From Micropruina sp. (GTDB lineage Bacteria; Actinomycetota; Actinomycetes; Propionibacteriales; Propionibacteriaceae), in assembly GCA_016716635.1 (NCBI GenBank), contig JADJVZ010000014.1, positions 744,001-808,000 on the forward strand: 64,000 nt of DNA, read 5' to 3'. The position numbers and the translations under genes are program-made. The notes beneath the pieces were generated by a model. The model ran no database searches. It was given only the letters and a program-made list of their open reading frames with translations, and was not told the origin of the DNA. Shown here one piece after another: positions 60,960 to 64,000 of the stretch. Each line of letters opens with the position of its first letter. The stretch's first letter is position 1.

Positions 60960-63311
60960 TTGAGTGACGGGGACCCAATGAAGAAGTTCTTCCGTGACGC
61001 GGCTTGGTGGACAAAACGAGCACCCATTACCGCGGCCATTGTCGGATTAGTTCTCCTGGTCGGGATCATCAGCCAATCACTGTGGGTTCCGGCGGACGAG
61101 TCGGGCATGGCGGCGGCCTACGGCTGGGGCGTGCCGGCCTTCGCGCAGGGCAAATGGTGGACGATCGGCACGGGCCTATTCATCACCCCGGTGCCCTGGA
61201 TGGCATTGTTAATTTTGCCCCTCATCATCTTCGGTGGCGGGTATTTGGAGTACCGATTTGGCGCCCTGCGAATGCTAGCCGCCTTCTTTGTCACCCACAT
61301 TGCCGCCGTGCTCATTGTCATTGGCACCCTCAACGCTCTCGCCCCCAGGGGCATCGGGTGGGCCGTCGAACTCTCCAAGGTTCAAGACGTCGGCTTCTCC
61401 AATGCGGGCCTCGGCGCGATCGGCGCGGCGACCGCGGCCCTGAGCCTGTCGTGGCGTCGGCGCCTCCGTTCCGGCCTCTTCCTCTACGCCCTTGCCTTTG
61501 TGTTGTTCTCGGGCGTGCTGTGGGACCTCACGCACTTTGTCGCGTTGCTCGTCGGGTTCGCTGTCGGCCCCGCGATCGTGAAGCGGCGCTATGAGAAGCC
61601 CAGCTTTTCCCTCACCACCCAAGACCAGCGCAACCTCGTCGCCCAAGTTCTGGTCTTCGACATCATCATGTTGGTCGTCGTGTTGCTCGCGCCGGGCAAG
61701 GGCGGAATCCTGGAGCTCAACAACACAGGCGGGCCGGACGCGTCCATCGCGATCGCCCTGCTCGTGATCGTGATCTTCCTCGCGCTCATGGCCTACGGCA
61801 TGTACGCGGGACGGCGGTTCGCATGGCGGGTGATGCTCGCGATCACCCTCCTGATCCTCCTCGTCTTGCTGCTCCTGAACGCGATCCTCGGATTCGACAC
61901 GGCGGCCGGACCCTTCGTCATCGGCGTGAACCTGCTGCTGTTGGTCCTCCTCATCGGCTTCCGGCGGTCATTCCGCGTCGTCGGCGACAAGTTCATTCGC
62001 CGCAAGGTGTACCGCAACTTGGCATTGATCGCACTCGGCGTGGTCGCGCTCAGCACCTTGACCATCTTCGTCTTCCGCGACAATTTTGACCCGCAGCCGG
62101 ACCTTGGCATGGCGGCCGCCGAGGCGATCCTCGCGATCTTCGGATTCAGTGGCGGAAACTTCGTGCCCACCACGGATCTCGGCGGTTTCCTCACCGGCGC
62201 CATCGGCTCTGTATGGATCGCAGCGATCATCGTCGGCATCGGCGTCTTGGTGTTCAACACCCTGCGGGACCGGGAAGGGCGCGGGCAGTTCGACTCTTAC
62301 GACCGCCTCCTCCATGAAACCGGCACGACCTCCATCGGCTGGATGACCCGCTGGACGGGCATGAGCTTCTGGCTGAACTCCTATCAGACGGCCGGGTTCG
62401 CCTACCGCCTGGAAAACAACATTGCCTTGGTGTTGAGCGACCCGATCGGAAAGACCGAGGCCGTCGCCGAGAGCTTCACCGCCTTCACCGACATGTGCGA
62501 TCGACACGGTTGGCGTCCGACCTTCTACTCCGTCAGTGAGCCCTTCCGGGGGTTGGCTGCCGGGCACGGTTTCAAGTCCATCGTCGTGGGGGAAGACACC
62601 GTGATCGATCTGCCGAACCTGGCCTTCACGGGCAAGTCGTGGCAGAGCGTCCGCAGCGCCATCAACACCGCCGGCAAGCTGGGCATCACGATGCAGAGCG
62701 TCCACTACAACGAGGCTGCGCCCGAGTTGCGCGCCCAGTTGCAGGCCATCGCCGACAGCTGGGCGGGCGACAAGGCCCTCCCTGCGCTGGGGTTCACCCT
62801 AGGGACGCTCAAAGAGGCCGAGGACCCCGAGGTGGTCATGCACCTCGCGGTGGACGCCGAGGGTTCCGTGCACGGCATGACGAGCTGGATGCCGGTCTAC
62901 CGAGACGGCAAGATCACCGGCTGGACCCTCGACATCATGCAGCGGCGCCTGTCCGACGACACGATGAAGGGCGTGGTGGAGTACCTGATCGCCGAGACCG
63001 CCATGACGTTCAAGGCCGCGGGTTATGAGTTCATCAGCCTGTCGGCCTCCCCCCTGAGTCACAGCGAGGCCGAGACCGGTCCCGTTGAGGCCGTTCTCGA
63101 CCTCGTGGCCAAGCGCATCGAGCCGTTCTACGGTTTCGCGAGCCTGCACGCCTTCAAGGCCAAGTTCAAGCCCCGCTTCGAACCGATGTATCTGTGCTTC
63201 GCCGACGACACGCAACTGCCCGCCATCTCGGTGGCCATCATGAAGGCCTACATGCCCGATCGCGCCATCCGGACGGTCATCAGCTCCAAGCTAGGCGGCA
63301 GCCAGACTTAA
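60960..63311 (+). CDS. Rhomboid-like membrane domain fused to DUF2156 (phosphatidylglycerol lysyltransferase-like) domain
   Basis: A 783-residue protein. Residues about 20-205 form a rhomboid-like six-helix domain. The Ser motif reads GFSNAGLGAIGA, in place of GASG, and a His is found in LTHFVALLVGFAVG. About five more helices follow (to about residue 440). The C-terminal half (about 450-783) is a DUF2156/MprF-type acyltransferase domain, including GWMTRWTGMSFWLN, YRLENNIALVLSDPIG, and the end PFYGFASLHAFKAKFKPRFEPMYLCF. Such domains transfer amino acids from tRNA to lipid, or other groups. The start may be the TTG at 60960 or the ATG at 60978. Confidence 0.85.
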   Translation: MSDGDPMKKFFRDAAWWTKRAPITAAIVGLVLLVGIISQSLWVPADESGMAAAYGWGVPAFAQGKWWTIGTGLFITPVPWMALLILPLIIFGGGYLEYRFGALRMLAAFFVTHIAAVLIVIGTLNALAPRGIGWAVELSKVQDVGFSNAGLGAIGAATAALSLSWRRRLRSGLFLYALAFVLFSGVLWDLTHFVALLVGFAVGPAIVKRRYEKPSFSLTTQDQRNLVAQVLVFDIIMLVVVLLAPGKGGILELNNTGGPDASIAIALLVIVIFLALMAYGMYAGRRFAWRVMLAITLLILLVLLLLNAILGFDTAAGPFVIGVNLLLLVLLIGFRRSFRVVGDKFIRRKVYRNLALIALGVVALSTLTIFVFRDNFDPQPDLGMAAAEAILAIFGFSGGNFVPTTDLGGFLTGAIGSVWIAAIIVGIGVLVFNTLRDREGRGQFDSYDRLLHETGTTSIGWMTRWTGMSFWLNSYQTAGFAYRLENNIALVLSDPIGKTEAVAESFTAFTDMCDRHGWRPTFYSVSEPFRGLAAGHGFKSIVVGEDTVIDLPNLAFTGKSWQSVRSAINTAGKLGITMQSVHYNEAAPELRAQLQAIADSWAGDKALPALGFTLGTLKEAEDPEVVMHLAVDAEGSVHGMTSWMPVYRDGKITGWTLDIMQRRLSDDTMKGVVEYLIAETAMTFKAAGYEFISLSASPLSHSEAETGPVEAVLDLVAKRIEPFYGFASLHAFKAKFKPRFEPMYLCFADDTQLPAISVAIMKAYMPDRAIRTVISSKLGGSQT

Positions 63312-63329
63312 CCCACGCACGAGCGTGGG
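63312..63329. terminator. Hairpin between convergent genes
   Basis: CCCACGC at 63312-63318 pairs perfectly with GCGTGGG at 63323-63329 around a 4-base loop. It directly follows the TAA of the DUF2156 gene and precedes the stop of the PEP-utilising gene on the other strand. No T-run is present. Confidence 0.6.
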
Positions 63330-63340
63330 AGCGCTCCGCG

Positions 63341-64000
63341 TCACGCGCCGGCATCCGGCTGGATCTTCACCACTCCGGCGGTGCCGTCGACAAGGACGCG
63401 AGCCCCGTTGGGAATCGTGGCGGTAGCGTGCTGCATTCCGAGCACGGCCGGAATCCCGTACTCGCGAGCCACGATCGCCGCGTGCGATAACGGCCCACCA
63501 GAGTCCGCCACAACCGCGCTCGCCAGGGCAAACAGCGGGGTCCACGTGGGATCGGTGAACGGGCAGACGAGGACATCCCCTGCCTCGAGGTCACCGAACT
63601 CGGCGGGGCCACGGATGATGCGGGCCTTCCCGAGCGCGCGACCCGCGCTGGCAGCCCGGCCGCGCAGCTCCGAGCCGTCGCCCCCGTCGGCGTCGCCCCG
63701 GTCCCACCACACGGCCTCAGCCGTCGGGCGGCGCCGGTGTCGGCGCCCGGCCACGTCCGCGAGGGAGCGGCGGGAACCGGACAGGAGGGCGTCTCGCGCC
63801 TCCTCGTAGTACAGATACCGCACGTCGTCCGGTTGGCCCAGGACGCCGCGTGCCACCAAGCGCGCGGCCAGCTCATCCATCGCCGCCCGCGCGACCACGA
63901 AGAACTCCTCAATGAGGTAGAGCGTGCCCTCGCGGCCGACGTGCATCGCGCGCAACTGGACGGCATTCTTCCGCCACCAGCGTGCGAGCGGTCGGGGCAG
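63341..64000 (-). CDS. PEP-utilising enzyme, C-terminal part (5' end outside window)
   Basis: The frame is open to the window end, so only the last 219 residues are seen. It ends with a PEP-utiliser mobile (phosphohistidine) domain: DVLVCPFTDPTWTPLFALAS, then VADSGGPLSHAAIVAREYGIP with the phosphorylated His, then VDGTAGVVKI. Before it lies a helical region (REGTLYLIEEFFVVAR) typical of PEP synthase-like enzymes. In rifampicin phosphotransferases and PEP synthase-like proteins the mobile domain is also C-terminal, as here, so the exact activity cannot be fixed without the ATP-grasp part. Confidence 0.85.
   Translation of the reverse strand: MPRPLARWWRKNAVQLRAMHVGREGTLYLIEEFFVVARAAMDELAARLVARGVLGQPDDVRYLYYEEARDALLSGSRRSLADVAGRRHRRRPTAEAVWWDRGDADGGDGSELRGRAASAGRALGKARIIRGPAEFGDLEAGDVLVCPFTDPTWTPLFALASAVVADSGGPLSHAAIVAREYGIPAVLGMQHATATIPNGARVLVDGTAGVVKIQPDAGA

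Noticed and set aside
1..64000. tRNA or rRNA genes
   Set aside because: I scanned the spacers for T-loop-like and anticodon-arm-like sequence and saw none; all TTCGA-type hits fall inside protein genes. A covariance scan would be decisive.

Overview
The window is very GC-rich and tightly packed. Start codons are often GTG, and stop/start overlaps such as ATGA and GTGA are very common. Gene content (13E12-type DUF222/HNH endonuclease, actinobacterial cobalamin fusions, MHS symporter, ROK and IclR regulators) points to an actinomycete. A member of the Propionibacteriales is plausible because of the large B12 locus with early cobalt insertion, but no rRNA or marker gene is present to fix this. 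No tRNA, rRNA, CRISPR array, intact insertion sequence or prophage was seen.

Layout. (1) 1-684: 3' part of a Fic protein. (2) 720-7723: a two-armed cluster for an unknown, probably glycosylated lipid-like product: KAS III-like synthase, MBL hydrolase and F390-synthetase-like ligase on the plus strand; a UGT-type glycosyltransferase, an unknown protein, a family-2 glycosyltransferase and an NAD-dependent epimerase/reductase on the minus strand. (3) 7724-9645: a gene-remnant/palindrome region and a DUF222/HNH gene. (4) 9785-19974: five overlapping genes, DUF4132 (MolR-like), MoxR ATPase, DUF5682, VWA and SWIM. This resembles the E. coli yehI/L/M/P/Q set and is the best candidate here for a poorly described biological system. 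(5) 20086-21941: AI-2E family permease and MarC family protein.

(6) 22022-32938: a carbohydrate region. A BglG-type antitermination site and terminator precede a one-polypeptide PTS permease (EIIBCA), its PRD antiterminator and a YdjC/ChbG-like protein. A convergent operon follows (eda, kdgK, MHS symporter, GH105 hydrolase, kduD, kduI), divergent from an IclR regulator. Together they suggest uptake of an unsaturated uronate-containing oligosaccharide, hydrolysis, and conversion through KDG to KDPG and then pyruvate plus glyceraldehyde 3-phosphate.

(7) 32950-34941: a DUF2200 protein and an NAD-dependent epimerase with a C-terminal zinc ribbon. (8) 35024-52912: a cobalamin locus with cobT, cobQ, the CbiMNQO cobalt transporter under a B12 riboswitch, cbiT, cobO, a cobB-cobC fusion, cobF, cobK, cobD, and a second B12 riboswitch ahead of cobI-cobM-cbiE-cbiG/cobJ-cbiX/sirC-cbiC. 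The pathway is a hybrid: the early-cobalt (anaerobic) enzymes CbiX and CbiG coexist with the aerobic-type CobF, and no CbiD is seen here.

(9) 52947-54924: an unknown protein divergent from a DUF1963 protein. (10) 54948-55232: three diverged long hairpins spaced about 120 bases apart. (11) 55268-60631: a sugar ABC transporter (no ATPase gene), a Gfo/Idh/MocA oxidoreductase and a ROK regulator. (12) 60960-63311: a rhomboid-like membrane domain fused to a DUF2156 (MprF-type) domain. (13) 63341-64000: 3' part of a PEP-utilising enzyme.
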